A stretch of 12,116 bases of DNA from Candidatus Berkelbacteria bacterium (GTDB taxonomy: Bacteria > Patescibacteriota > UBA1384 > UBA12157 > JAENIV01). A program made the translations under genes and the position numbers. The stretch covers positions 1 through 12,116 of the forward strand of contig JAENIV010000019.1 of the NCBI GenBank assembly GCA_016844295.1, read 5' to 3'. This document shows, one piece after another, positions 5,683 through 12,116 of this stretch (position 1 is the first letter of the stretch; each line of letters begins with the position of its first letter). Below the pieces are notes generated by a model. It was not told the origin of the DNA. It worked only from the letters and a program-made list of their open reading frames with translations, and searched no databases.

Positions 5683-6834
5683 ATGAATATTGGGATTGCG
5701 GCCAATACTTTGATTTTTGAAAAAGCCGGTATTGGCCAATATGGTAGGAATTTACTCAAAGAACTTTTAAAGATTGATAAAAAAAATCATTATTTTTTAT
5801 ATTTTTCTTTTATCCGGCATAGAAAGCCAAGGGAAAAGGAGATTGATTCAATTCTCGGGCTGCCTCGAGCGTCTAATGTGACGGTGAAAATTATTCCGAT
5901 ACCCGCGGCCTGGCTTGATTTCATTACAACTACGCCGTTTTCAATCCAAAATGTTATAAAAGATAAAATTGATGTTTTCTTTGCTCCTTACGCGGCCGGA
6001 ATTCCCAAAAAGGGCTTTTCTAAAATGGTTTTTATGTGCCACGATCTTGTCTTTATGCGATTTCCAGAGCATCGTGGGAAAAGACTGAGTAATTATTATC
6101 TTAAAAGACATGAAATTGCCATACAAAATTGTTCTAAAATTATTGTTCCTTCCCAATCGACTAGAAAAGATCTACGGGAATTTTTCAATGTTCCCTTAAA
6201 AAAAATTGTTTATATTCCAGAAGCCGCGGATAAAAATTTCCGACCGATAAAAGATAGAAAAGAAATTGAGAGGATAACAAGTAAATACATTGATCCAAAA
6301 TATAAATACATTTTATCGGTCGGGACTCTTGAACCAAGAAAAAATTTAGCCAAACTTGTAGAGGCCTACTCCCTTTTACCGCACGAGATTCTTCGCCAGT
6401 ACCGCTTAATTCTTGTCGGGGCCAAAGGGTGGAACAATAGTGTCTTAGAGCGCACAATTAATGATTTAAATCTACAAGACAAAGTAATTTTAGCCGGTTT
6501 TGTCAAAGATGAAGATTTGCCGTATATTTATAACGGAGCGAGTATTTTTGTTTATCCGTCTTTATACGAAGGTTTCGGCCTGCCGCCCTTGGAAGCCCTC
6601 GCATGCGGGGTCCCGACAGTCGTTTGTGATAGGTCATCTTTAAGTGAAGTCGTTGGCAAGGCAGGTATTCTTGTAAACCCGGAAAATGAGAAAGAAATAT
6701 CCCTGGCAATTAAAAGAATCCTTTCAAGGCCGATATTACAAGAAAAATCACGGCGCAAAGGATTGCTTGTTGCGAAAAAATATTCCTGGAAAAAAACTGC
6801 CGAAGAAACGTTAAAAGTTATTGAAAATCTTTAA
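5683..6834 (+). CDS. Glycosyltransferase family 4 (GT-B fold)
   Basis: A 383-residue cytoplasmic or membrane-associated enzyme that transfers a sugar from a nucleotide-sugar donor to a growing surface glycan. The N-terminal acceptor domain (1-185) opens with MNIGIAANTL and carries the glycine-containing turn KAGIGQYGRNLL (14-25). The C-terminal donor domain begins at YILSVGTLEPRKNLAKLVEA (209-228), with LILVGAKGW (242-250), and ends with the signature YEGFGLPPLEALACGVPTV (295-313), which holds the EX7E pair (E296, E304) that contacts the donor. This is the WbaZ/mannosyltransferase-like style, but donor and acceptor cannot be read from sequence. The ATG lacks a clear Shine-Dalgarno. The GT-C-like gene follows 19 bases later, so the two are probably one operon. 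Confidence 0.9.
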   Translation: MNIGIAANTLIFEKAGIGQYGRNLLKELLKIDKKNHYFLYFSFIRHRKPREKEIDSILGLPRASNVTVKIIPIPAAWLDFITTTPFSIQNVIKDKIDVFFAPYAAGIPKKGFSKMVFMCHDLVFMRFPEHRGKRLSNYYLKRHEIAIQNCSKIIVPSQSTRKDLREFFNVPLKKIVYIPEAADKNFRPIKDRKEIERITSKYIDPKYKYILSVGTLEPRKNLAKLVEAYSLLPHEILRQYRLILVGAKGWNNSVLERTINDLNLQDKVILAGFVKDEDLPYIYNGASIFVYPSLYEGFGLPPLEALACGVPTVVCDRSSLSEVVGKAGILVNPENEKEISLAIKRILSRPILQEKSRRKGLLVAKKYSWKKTAEETLKVIENL

Positions 6835-6853
6835 ATTTCTCTAAGAGGGGAAC

Positions 6854-8389
6854 GTGAAGAATTTTAAAAAAATTATTACTTCAGACTGGTTTTTAGCCGC
6901 GATTATCTTTATTTGCGCGGCAATCTTAAGATTAATCCCAGAACTAAAAGCCGGCGCGTGGCCAATCGGTTATGATACGTCCAACACTTACTCAGCCGAG
7001 TTGGCCTCTTATAGCGGATCGCTTGTAAATTGGATTACCACCGCCAATATTTTATATTTTATCTTTTTACCGTTTAAACTTCTCGGAATGAGTCCAGACT
7101 TAATTATGAAAGTCTTGGGGCCGATAATCTATGGTTTTTTGAATGTCTGTTTTTATATTTTTGCCAGAAGATTTTTAAAATTTTCCAACATAAAATCATT
7201 TTTTCTCGGAATCCTCGTGCTTTTACAATTAGCCTCATTGCGCTTAAGTTGGGATCTTTTTCGCAATGAACTGTCGCTATCTTTTATGTTTTTAGCCTTA
7301 CCATATGTGGAAAAAATTTCCAAAACAAAAAACTTAATCATTTTCACGATCCTGGTTGGTTTAGTGGTTTTATCAAATCAACTAGTGACCGTCTTACTAT
7401 TTGTCATTTTATTTGCCTTTTGGGTTTGGTTTTTAGCTAAAAAAGAATGGGAAAATTTGGTTGGTCTTTCGATCCCGATAACCATTATGGCAATTCTTTT
7501 TACGATCGTGATCAGTTCTTCCGGACAGATTTTGTATAATTCGCATGTCTTCTTTACTTCGGAAAAAAATTACTTTTGGCGTTATTTTTACCGCTACGAT
7601 GAAGTTATGCCCTATTGGCTGTTAAAACAAAATATTCTTTCGCTTTTCAGCCTGCTTTATCTATATCTTGTTCCGACGGCAATCTTAGGGCTTATTCTTC
7701 TTAGAAAAAATATTGCTCTTTGGGCTATGACAATCTGGTTGTTATTTGGAACTTTTTCTTCATTAATATTGGTTGGTAAGGGTCTTTTTGTTTGGGAAAG
7801 ATGGCTTTTTATGCTTGTTTTTCCCTTGTCAATTTATTCTGTTGAGGGTTTATATTGGTTAGCAAAATTAGTCGGATCTCCACAAAAATGGGTTAAAAAA
7901 TATCCTCAATTATCCTTAGTTTTATCAGTATTCACTTGTTTGGCGATTTTGACATTTTTCTTTATTAGATCATGGCCATTCTTAACAGATACATACGCTC
8001 GGTCTAAACCACCCTTGGCAAATGATGAACTTAACAGTTATTTTCCCAGAACAATGGTTCACAATTCCATCGGTTTGGAAAATATGGCTACGACTTTAGA
8101 TTGCGTAAATTGGCTAAACCAGCACGCGCCTAGCGGTTCAGTCGTCTTAGTTGATAATCGCTATCGAGGTTTAATGATTACCCATTTTGACATTGATAAC
8201 AGAAATATTATTACAAATGCCTGGTCGGAAACTATCCAATCCAGTACTTTAGAAGTTGCCAAGAAAACCGACTTTAGACCAGTTTATTTAATTTGGAATA
8301 TCTCCAAGGCTATTGACGGTTTTGACCGTATCTATAGTTCAGGCAATCGTGGGGTTTATCAAGCATTGCCCAGTTTTTACATCCACTAA
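6854..8389 (+). CDS. Polytopic GT-C-like membrane protein, putative glycosyltransferase
   Basis: A 511-residue integral membrane protein. After the first helix (about 12-29) comes the loop RLIPELKAGAWPIGYDTSNT (26-45). GT-C enzymes that use lipid-linked sugars (PMT/ArnT-like) carry a catalytic acidic residue in this loop; E30 and D41 are candidates. About nine to eleven further helices follow between 58 and 373, with an inner-helix WERW at 314-317. The last ~135 residues (376-511) are soluble and probably extracytoplasmic, as in GT-C proteins. It would glycosylate a surface lipid, glycan or protein, and its place directly after a GT4 enzyme supports this. The start is GTG at 6854 behind AGAGGGG. 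Its last two codons and stop (CAC TAA) fall inside the left arm of the GxxExxY repeat, so the C-terminus may have been altered by an insertion. The family is inferred from layout only. Confidence 0.6.
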   Translation: MKNFKKIITSDWFLAAIIFICAAILRLIPELKAGAWPIGYDTSNTYSAELASYSGSLVNWITTANILYFIFLPFKLLGMSPDLIMKVLGPIIYGFLNVCFYIFARRFLKFSNIKSFFLGILVLLQLASLRLSWDLFRNELSLSFMFLALPYVEKISKTKNLIIFTILVGLVVLSNQLVTVLLFVILFAFWVWFLAKKEWENLVGLSIPITIMAILFTIVISSSGQILYNSHVFFTSEKNYFWRYFYRYDEVMPYWLLKQNILSLFSLLYLYLVPTAILGLILLRKNIALWAMTIWLLFGTFSSLILVGKGLFVWERWLFMLVFPLSIYSVEGLYWLAKLVGSPQKWVKKYPQLSLVLSVFTCLAILTFFFIRSWPFLTDTYARSKPPLANDELNSYFPRTMVHNSIGLENMATTLDCVNWLNQHAPSGSVVLVDNRYRGLMITHFDIDNRNIITNAWSETIQSSTLEVAKKTDFRPVYLIWNISKAIDGFDRIYSSGNRGVYQALPSFYIH

Positions 8390-8811
8390 TTTCACACACT
8401 AATATTCACTAATGGCCAAACTTATATATGCTGAACTAAGTTTTAAAATCGTTGGTATACTTTTTGATGTTTATAATCAACTGCGATATGGGCACAAAGA
8501 AAAGGTCTATCAGAAAGCATTGATTGAAGAATTTAAGCGAAATAGAGTTAATTTTCAGAGAGAATTATATTTTCCGATAGAATTTAAGGGACGGGTTATC
8601 AGCAGTTATTACTTTGATTTTTTAGTCGAAAATAAAATTGTATTAGAGTTAAAGGTCGCTAATGATTTTTATCAAAAAGATATGAATCAACTATTATCTT
8701 ATTTAAAGTTTAAGGGTTATCGTTTGGGTTTATTAGTAATATTTACGCATGATCAATTAAAATGTAAAAGGATAGTTAATTAGTGTTAAATTTGTGTAAT
8801 AGATTAGTGGA
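8382..8811 (+). mobile_element. GxxExxY gene enclosed by ~32-base inverted repeats (candidate element)
   Basis: Left arm 8382-8413: TCCACTAAT, then CACACACTAAT, then CACTAAT. Right arm 8779-8811, read on the opposite strand: TCCACTAAT, then TTACACAAAT, then ACACTAAT. The arms enclose one gene and supply its start (ATG overlaps CACTAATG at 8407-8414) and its stop (TAG inside ATTAGTG at 8779-8785). The outer ends also supply the stop of the upstream gene (TAA 8387-8389) and directly abut the GTG of comF (8812). The heptamer TTTTACA occurs just outside the left arm (8375-8381) and 3 bases outside the right arm (8815-8821). It could be a target duplication, but chance is not excluded in such AT-rich DNA. 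A gene-less relative lies at 3681-3752. Mobility is inference; no transposase is present. Confidence 0.5.
8412..8783 (+). CDS. GxxExxY protein (PD-(D/E)XK nuclease-like)
   Basis: A 123-residue protein. The defining motif GHKEKVY (27-33) follows a first helix that ends in YNQLRY. A PD-(D/E)XK-like core is visible: D69 in YYFDFLVENK, then E79-L80-K81 in IVLELK. A helix with Q93 (MNQLLSYLKF) follows, and the C-terminus GLLVIFTHDQLKCKRIVN is very typical of the family. The length is normal and the gene is intact. The family belongs to a nuclease superfamily, but its cellular role is not established; here the candidate catalytic residues are all kept, so it may be active. No Shine-Dalgarno is seen. 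The start and stop codons lie inside the two flanking inverted repeats, which binds gene and repeat into one unit. Confidence 0.88.
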   Translation: MAKLIYAELSFKIVGILFDVYNQLRYGHKEKVYQKALIEEFKRNRVNFQRELYFPIEFKGRVISSYYFDFLVENKIVLELKVANDFYQKDMNQLLSYLKFKGYRLGLLVIFTHDQLKCKRIVN

Positions 8812-9476
8812 GTGTTTTACAATATTAAAAATTTTGTTCTTGATCTAATTTTCCCGAAATTTTGTTTAGGTTGCCAAAAAGAAGGCACGTGGGTATGCCC
8901 GAAATGCGCTCAAGAAATTCTTTTGGTAAAATCGCAGGTTTGCCCGGACTGTGGTCGGATTTCCAAATTCGGGAAATACTGCCTAAAGCATCAAAAACCC
9001 CACGGCCTTACAGGCGTATTGGTTGCCGCCTACTACGAAGAGGGTCCGTTAAAAGAGTTAATTCATAATTTTAAATATAATCATATTTTGGAAGTTGGGG
9101 ATTTTTTGGGTGAACTTTTAGTTGAAGCATTAAGCAATAATCTTACAACCGGTCAAGACATGATTATAACGGCTGTCCCATTAAATTTCTGGCGGCAATC
9201 TCAAAGAGGCTACAATCAATCAGAGGTTTTAGCAAAATATGTAGCCAACAGGTTGAATGAAAACCAGTCCGAGCCCAGGTTTTGACAGATTCAAAAAAGC
9301 GTCGGAAAAACTTAATAAATGCTTTCAAAATATCCGAGAATATTAATCTTTTCAAAAAGACAATAATATTGGTGGACGATGTTACAACCACAGGTGCGAC
9401 ATTAAACGAATGCGCCAAAGTATTGCGAAAGGCTGGTGCAAGAAGGGTTTGGGGCTTGGTCATCGCCAAAGGTTGA
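8812..9476 (+). pseudogene. comF: ComF-family phosphoribosyltransferase-like protein, frame-disrupted
   Basis: ComF proteins are needed for DNA uptake in competent bacteria. The first part (8812-9285, GTG start) has the N-terminal LIFPKFCLGC and zinc-ligand cysteine pairs C18/C21, C29/C32 and C44/C47, plus C57. It continues with LKELIHNFKYN (80-90) and ITAVPLNFWRQSQRGYNQSE (119-138), and after RLNENQSEPRF meets TGA at 9283. The rest is in the next frame: KKRRKNLINAF, then the phosphoribosyl-binding loop TIILVDDVTTTGATL, ending WGLVIAKG at 9476. The frame change must fall between 9261 and 9282. About eight to ten residues usual there (before KPVRAQV) also seem to be missing, which points to a small deletion rather than a one-base error. 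A TTG at 9282 could in principle start the second half. The promoter of the next gene overlaps the 3' end. Confidence 0.75.
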
Positions 9477-9502
9477 CATATACCCTCATATTATAGTATG
9501 AT
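9473..9502 (+). promoter_or_regulatory. Sigma-70-type promoter of the CPBP protease gene
   Basis: TTGACA (9473-9478), 18-base spacer, TATGAT (9497-9502). The -35 overlaps the last codon and stop of the comF reading frame. Transcription should begin near 9509, giving a leader of about 25 bases. Confidence 0.7.
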
Positions 9503-9533
9503 CAGTTAATCCGTATCGGAGGCAATATCCGAG

Positions 9534-10091
9534 ATGCTTGATTTGTCAAACACCTTGAAACTCTTCGAGATTACCCTTTGGGGGACGGCCATCCTCGTCT
9601 TGTATGTGTATGTTGTTTATCTTTTCGTGCAGACTCCATATCCTCATCAACCTCCCATGGAAAGAAAAATCAGATCTTCCGATTTACCAAAAGCGATTGG
9701 CATCTATCTGATTATGGCTTTTATGGAAGAAGCTATTGGTCGTTATCTTCCGCTTCGGCTAACAGCATTAGCCTTCCATAATAATCTGTTTCTTCTTGTT
9801 TCGGTGGCCATGATTTCATCAATAATCTTCGGGTGGCTCCACTCTGGGATAATCCACATAAGTTTTGAATCGGTTAGCCTGGAACCTTATGGGGAATCGC
9901 CTCTTTGGAAATATATGATATTCCATGGAGTCGGGGGGTTAATACTCTGCGGAATACTCCTTGTTGCTGTTTTTGTCGCTAAAATCAGCTGGACAGAAGC
10001 CTTTTGGGTAACCGTATTTGTACATTTTTTTGCCAACATCATTTTATTTGCTCTCGGAATCTTCTTTAGATCCCAACAGAATCCCGCCTAA
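9534..10091 (+). CDS. CPBP family intramembrane protease-like protein
   Basis: A 185-residue membrane protein with four or five helices (about 12-32, 54-66, 83-102, 127-149, 155-176). The three motifs of the CPBP/Abi (CAAX prenyl protease 2-like) family are present in order: EEAIGR (65-70, EExxxR), FGWLH (99-103, FxxxH) and HFFAN (164-168, HxxxN). The likely catalytic glutamates and metal or water-binding histidines are therefore intact. Bacterial members process peptides in the membrane, and some protect against bacteriocins; the substrate here is unknown. It is shorter than many relatives. GGAGG (9518-9522) is 11 bases before the ATG, a long spacing, but TCGGA (9516-9520) can pair with TCCGA (9528-9532), which would shorten or mask it. 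It has its own promoter and ends directly in a terminator-like hairpin. Codon choice looks richer in C-ending codons than in the glycan genes. Confidence 0.8.
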   Translation: MLDLSNTLKLFEITLWGTAILVLYVYVVYLFVQTPYPHQPPMERKIRSSDLPKAIGIYLIMAFMEEAIGRYLPLRLTALAFHNNLFLLVSVAMISSIIFGWLHSGIIHISFESVSLEPYGESPLWKYMIFHGVGGLILCGILLVAVFVAKISWTEAFWVTVFVHFFANIILFALGIFFRSQQNPA

Positions 10092-10113
10092 AGGCCGCAT
10101 ACTGTGCGGCCTT
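10091..10113 (+). terminator. Strong hairpin ending the CPBP protease unit
   Basis: AAGGCCGCA (10091-10099) pairs with TGCGGCCTT (10105-10113) across a 5-base loop. It begins on the last base of the stop codon. No long T run follows (TTCATCATACATTT), so it may act as a transcript-end stabiliser or a weak intrinsic terminator. Confidence 0.65.
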
Positions 10114-10160
10114 CATCATACATTTAAGCTATTTACTATTTCTTGATATCACCTCATAAA

Positions 10161-10184
10161 ACAAGACCCGTAAAGGGGTCTTGT
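10161..10184 (-). terminator. Terminator of the zinc-ribbon gene
   Basis: ACAAGACCC (10161-10169) pairs with GGGTCTTGT (10176-10184) across a 6-base loop. Read on the minus strand it follows the zinc-ribbon stop by 7 bases and is followed by TTTTATG, which fits an intrinsic terminator. Together with the hairpin at 10091-10113 it separates two convergent genes. Confidence 0.75.
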
Positions 10185-10191
10185 AGGCAAA

Positions 10192-10608
10192 TTAAGCTGA
10201 TAATTCGGCTTTTTTTGAAGGCTCATCTAGCGGGGAAATTGCTGTGGGAAGGGTGCATTCTACTAATGCCCATGTGTAAGACGGAACTTCAGCAGGTGGT
10301 TCTATGGGATCTTCCGGATCTTCATTGCCGATGAGCGCGTCTGGCGGGAATTTAAAGTATCCGATATATGTTGTCATGACCAACCGCTCCCAAAGAAACA
10401 TCATATCCAAGGCTAGGACGTCCGGATCCCTTTTTTTAATGTAGTCCTGGACAGCTTCTTTCGGATTTTGATCTGGCTCTATAACCATATTGAAATAGAA
10501 TCCCTTGCAACACGGGCAGAAACCTCCTATTTCCGGAGGCAAAGAGGCTTGGCATGAAGGACAAATTCTACCTGTCAGCTCTCCGACATTTACAACAGTT
10601 ACCTTCAT
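10192..10608 (-). CDS. Small hypothetical protein with N-terminal zinc ribbon
   Basis: I do not recognise the family. The 138-residue protein opens with a probable zinc ribbon: CPSC (16-19) and CPCC (31-34, with cysteines 31, 33 and 34), separated by 11 residues. A middle helical part (48-80, EAVQDYIKKRDPDVLALDMM and FLWERLVMTT) follows. The C-terminal stretch is acidic and proline-rich (EDPEDPIEPPAEVPS, 96-110) and ends in a low-complexity tail. There is no signal peptide or membrane helix, so it is cytoplasmic. Such ribbons often mediate nucleic-acid or protein contacts, but no function can be assigned. The ATG at 10606-10608 has AAAGGAG about 8 bases upstream; another ATG 6 bases earlier is out of frame and stops at once. 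It has its own extended -10 promoter and terminator, and points towards the CPBP protease gene. Confidence 0.75.
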   Translation of the reverse strand: MKVTVVNVGELTGRICPSCQASLPPEIGGFCPCCKGFYFNMVIEPDQNPKEAVQDYIKKRDPDVLALDMMFLWERLVMTTYIGYFKFPPDALIGNEDPEDPIEPPAEVPSYTWALVECTLPTAISPLDEPSKKAELSA

Positions 10609-10636
10609 AGCATGCTCTCCTTTTTCAGTATGGATA

Positions 10637-10666
10637 ATTATATCAAATTAAAATATAAAAAGTCAA
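10637..10666 (-). promoter_or_regulatory. Extended -10 promoter of the zinc-ribbon gene
   Basis: On the minus strand: -35 TTGACT (10666-10661), 18-base spacer, -10 TATAAT (10642-10637) preceded by TGA (extended -10, TGn). The leader is about 25 bases, with a good Shine-Dalgarno. Confidence 0.7.
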
Positions 10667-10690
10667 GACATAAAAAACCAATGTAATGAT

Positions 10691-10720
10691 TTGACAAAGA
10701 ATAAAATCTTTGCTTAAGAT
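10691..10720 (+). promoter_or_regulatory. Candidate promoter and operator of the nucleotide-sugar dehydrogenase
   Basis: TTGACA (10691-10696), 18-base spacer, TAAGAT (10715-10720, four of six consensus bases). A 6-base inverted repeat CAAAGA/TCTTTG (10695-10700 and 10707-10712) fills the spacer and could bind a repressor. A better-looking GATAAT at 10718-10723 is 21 bases from the -35, which is too far. Confidence 0.45.
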
Positions 10721-10759
10721 AATACTTGCACAGAAAAACGAAAACATCAGAGGAAATTT

Positions 10760-12091
10760 ATGAAAATATCGTCTAAAAATACTAAAATTGCCATCTGTGG
10801 ACTAGGTTACGTTGGTTTCCCTGTGGCGCTTCTGTTCGCTGAAGCCGGTTTTGAAGTAATCGGGGTTAATAGAAGCGGGGAAAAGATTAAGTTAATTAAC
10901 CGGGGAGGATCTCCGATTGAGGGCAAAGAGCCTGGTTTAAAAGAGCTAATTAAAAAAGTCCGAAAATCCGGTCTATTTACGGCGACAACCGACGAAACTG
11001 CCTATAAAGATGCCGACATCGTCATCGTAGCAGTGGAAACTCCGGTTGAAGACGACACTCACGAACCGGCTTATCGGGCTCTTAAGGCAGCTTTAACAAG
11101 TATTGGACGGAATTTAAGAAAAGACGCCTTAGTAATTATTGAATCAACTATTGCGCCTGGGACAATGGAAAATATTGTCAAAGTAATTTTAGAGCAAGAA
11201 TCCGGCATGGAAGTTGGTCAGGATTTTATGCTTGCTAATTGCCCAGAGAGACTAATGCCGGGCCATTTACTGGAAAATATTATTAATTATAATCGGGTAA
11301 TTGGAGCACAAGACGAAAAAACCACAGACACGGTTAAATCGCTATATAAATATATTGTTAAAGGAAAACTCGATACTACCTCTTGGGTAACCGCGGAAAT
11401 TGTTAAGGCAGGTGAAAACGCTTATCGCGATGTTCAGATTGCCTTTGCCAATGAAATGGCTCTCCTCTGCGAAGCCATGGGCGCGGATGTTTGGCAAGTA
11501 AGAGATTTAATTAACGAATGTAAGCGAAAGGGTGAAACTCGTTTTGAAGCCCTGCGTCAAATGCATTATCCGGGTGCCGGGGTGGGCGGCCATTGTTTAC
11601 CCAAGGATTCCTGGCTTTTGGTTTATGGCGCCAAGGGCTTGATAGAACCCCAAATTATCCCCCTGGCGCGTAAAATCAATAACTTCATGCCCAAACATGT
11701 GTTTGATCTTTTGAGCGAATCTTTTAAACAGGCGAATAAAGATATTAACAAGGCAAAAATTGTCGTCTTGGGCTATGCGTATGCCGGAAACTCTGACGAT
11801 TCCCGCAACACTCCGACAGAAGCATTGATAAAATTATTGGGCGAAACCCAAGCCACAGTTGTCATCCAAGATCCATTTGTCAAAGAATACAAAACATCGC
11901 TGGACAAATCTTTAAAAGGGGCGCACGCAATTATTCTTATGGCAGATCATGACCAATACAAAAATATCAATTACAATAAACTCAAGCGATTAATGAAGAC
12001 GCCCCGGATTGTGATTGATGGCCGTAACGTTTTTAGTAAAGACAAAGTCCTCAAGGCGGGATTTATTTACAAAGGGGTAGGGAATATATAA
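10760..12091 (+). CDS. Nucleotide-sugar dehydrogenase, UDP-ManNAc/UDP-glucose type
   Basis: Oxidises the C6 alcohol of a UDP-sugar to the acid in two NAD-dependent steps, giving a uronic-acid donor for surface glycans. It is full length at 443 residues. The Rossmann motif GLGYVGFPVA is at 14-23, VAVETPVEDD at 90-99, ESTIAPGTMENIV at 128-140 and CPERLMPGH at 161-169. The central helix VKAGENAYRDVQIAFANEMA (215-234) holds K216 and N220, and the active site GGHCLPKDSWLL has Cys279. The ENAYRDVQIAFANE form is closer to WecC (UDP-N-acetylmannosamine dehydrogenase) than to Ugd. Two oddities: Asn37 replaces the usual ribose-binding acidic residue after the second strand, and in GYAYAGNSDDSRNTPTEA (338-355) an Ala takes the place of the usual Lys. 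AGAGGA precedes the ATG by 7 bases. GalU, farther left, could supply UDP-glucose if the substrate were that. Confidence 0.88.
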   Translation: MKISSKNTKIAICGLGYVGFPVALLFAEAGFEVIGVNRSGEKIKLINRGGSPIEGKEPGLKELIKKVRKSGLFTATTDETAYKDADIVIVAVETPVEDDTHEPAYRALKAALTSIGRNLRKDALVIIESTIAPGTMENIVKVILEQESGMEVGQDFMLANCPERLMPGHLLENIINYNRVIGAQDEKTTDTVKSLYKYIVKGKLDTTSWVTAEIVKAGENAYRDVQIAFANEMALLCEAMGADVWQVRDLINECKRKGETRFEALRQMHYPGAGVGGHCLPKDSWLLVYGAKGLIEPQIIPLARKINNFMPKHVFDLLSESFKQANKDINKAKIVVLGYAYAGNSDDSRNTPTEALIKLLGETQATVVIQDPFVKEYKTSLDKSLKGAHAIILMADHDQYKNINYNKLKRLMKTPRIVIDGRNVFSKDKVLKAGFIYKGVGNI

Positions 12092-12096
12092 AAATT

Positions 12097-12116
12097 AAGG
12101 AGGGAATTTGTATTTA
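12097..12116 (+). other. Ribosome-binding site of a gene starting at the right edge
   Basis: A strong AAGGAGGG (12097-12104) lies 5 bases after the dehydrogenase stop. A TTG at 12108-12110 could be the start, though it is close; the true start may lie just past the edge. It indicates that the dehydrogenase is followed by another gene in the same operon. Confidence 0.5.

Noticed and set aside
9261..9285. Programmed -1 frameshift to produce full-length ComF
   Set aside because: No convincing slippery heptamer is present, and several family residues are missing at the junction, so a deletion is simpler.
9282..9476. An independent small gene beginning at TTG 9282
   Set aside because: Its product is the C-terminal phosphoribosyl-binding half of ComF and continues the upstream frame's homology, so it is the second half of a broken comF. 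No Shine-Dalgarno supports separate translation.
10143..10334. Plus-strand open frame opposite the zinc-ribbon gene
   Set aside because: It crosses the terminator hairpin of the minus-strand gene and has no ribosome-binding site or recognisable motif.
1..12116. Genetic code 25 or 4 (TGA as Gly or Trp) for the whole window
   Set aside because: The long intact genes contain no in-frame TGA while using ordinary Gly and Trp codons many times; the single TGA in the left-edge pilin is better explained locally.

Overview
The window looks like a piece of an AT-rich, compact bacterial chromosome, most likely from the Candidate Phyla Radiation (Patescibacteria). This is inference from gene content: several tiny TrbC/VirB2-like pilin proteins in a row, a membrane-anchored solute-binding protein without a permease beside it, surface-glycan genes, a GxxExxY gene, and short spacers with good sigma-70-type promoters. 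The intact long reading frames end in TAA or TAG and contain no internal TGA, so the ordinary bacterial code (table 11) fits. I see no tRNA, rRNA or CRISPR array.

Left block, minus strand (4239 down to 1): an Hsp20 small heat-shock protein has its own promoter and an inverted repeat at its likely transcript start. It is followed by galU, a family-1 solute-binding protein behind a strongly structured leader, and three pilin-like proteins. One of these is fused to a secreted Ig-like domain. Another is cut by the left edge and carries an in-frame TGA. The last four genes are tightly packed and probably co-transcribed.

Centre, plus strand (4261-9476): a cluster of small hairpins leads into a perfect TTGACA-N17-TATAAT promoter. 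The promoter drives a secreted lysozyme-like wall hydrolase with a C-terminal Ig-like domain. Next come a GT4 glycosyltransferase, a polytopic GT-C-like membrane protein, a GxxExxY (PD-(D/E)XK-like) gene enclosed in inverted repeats, and a frame-disrupted comF.

Right block (9473-12116): two monocistronic, convergent units, a CPBP intramembrane protease and a small zinc-ribbon protein, each have a promoter and a terminator-like hairpin. After them comes a nucleotide-sugar dehydrogenase of the UDP-ManNAc/UDP-Glc type and the ribosome-binding site of a further gene.

The main theme is the cell surface: nucleotide-sugar supply (GalU, the dehydrogenase), glycan assembly (GT4, GT-C), wall remodelling, and pilus or secretion components. 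The most interesting structure is a dispersed palindromic repeat. At 8382-8811 its two arms enclose the GxxExxY gene and supply that gene's start and stop codons. At 3681-3752 the same arms lie almost back to back with no gene between them. This pattern resembles a small autonomous element and its gene-less (MITE-like) derivative.
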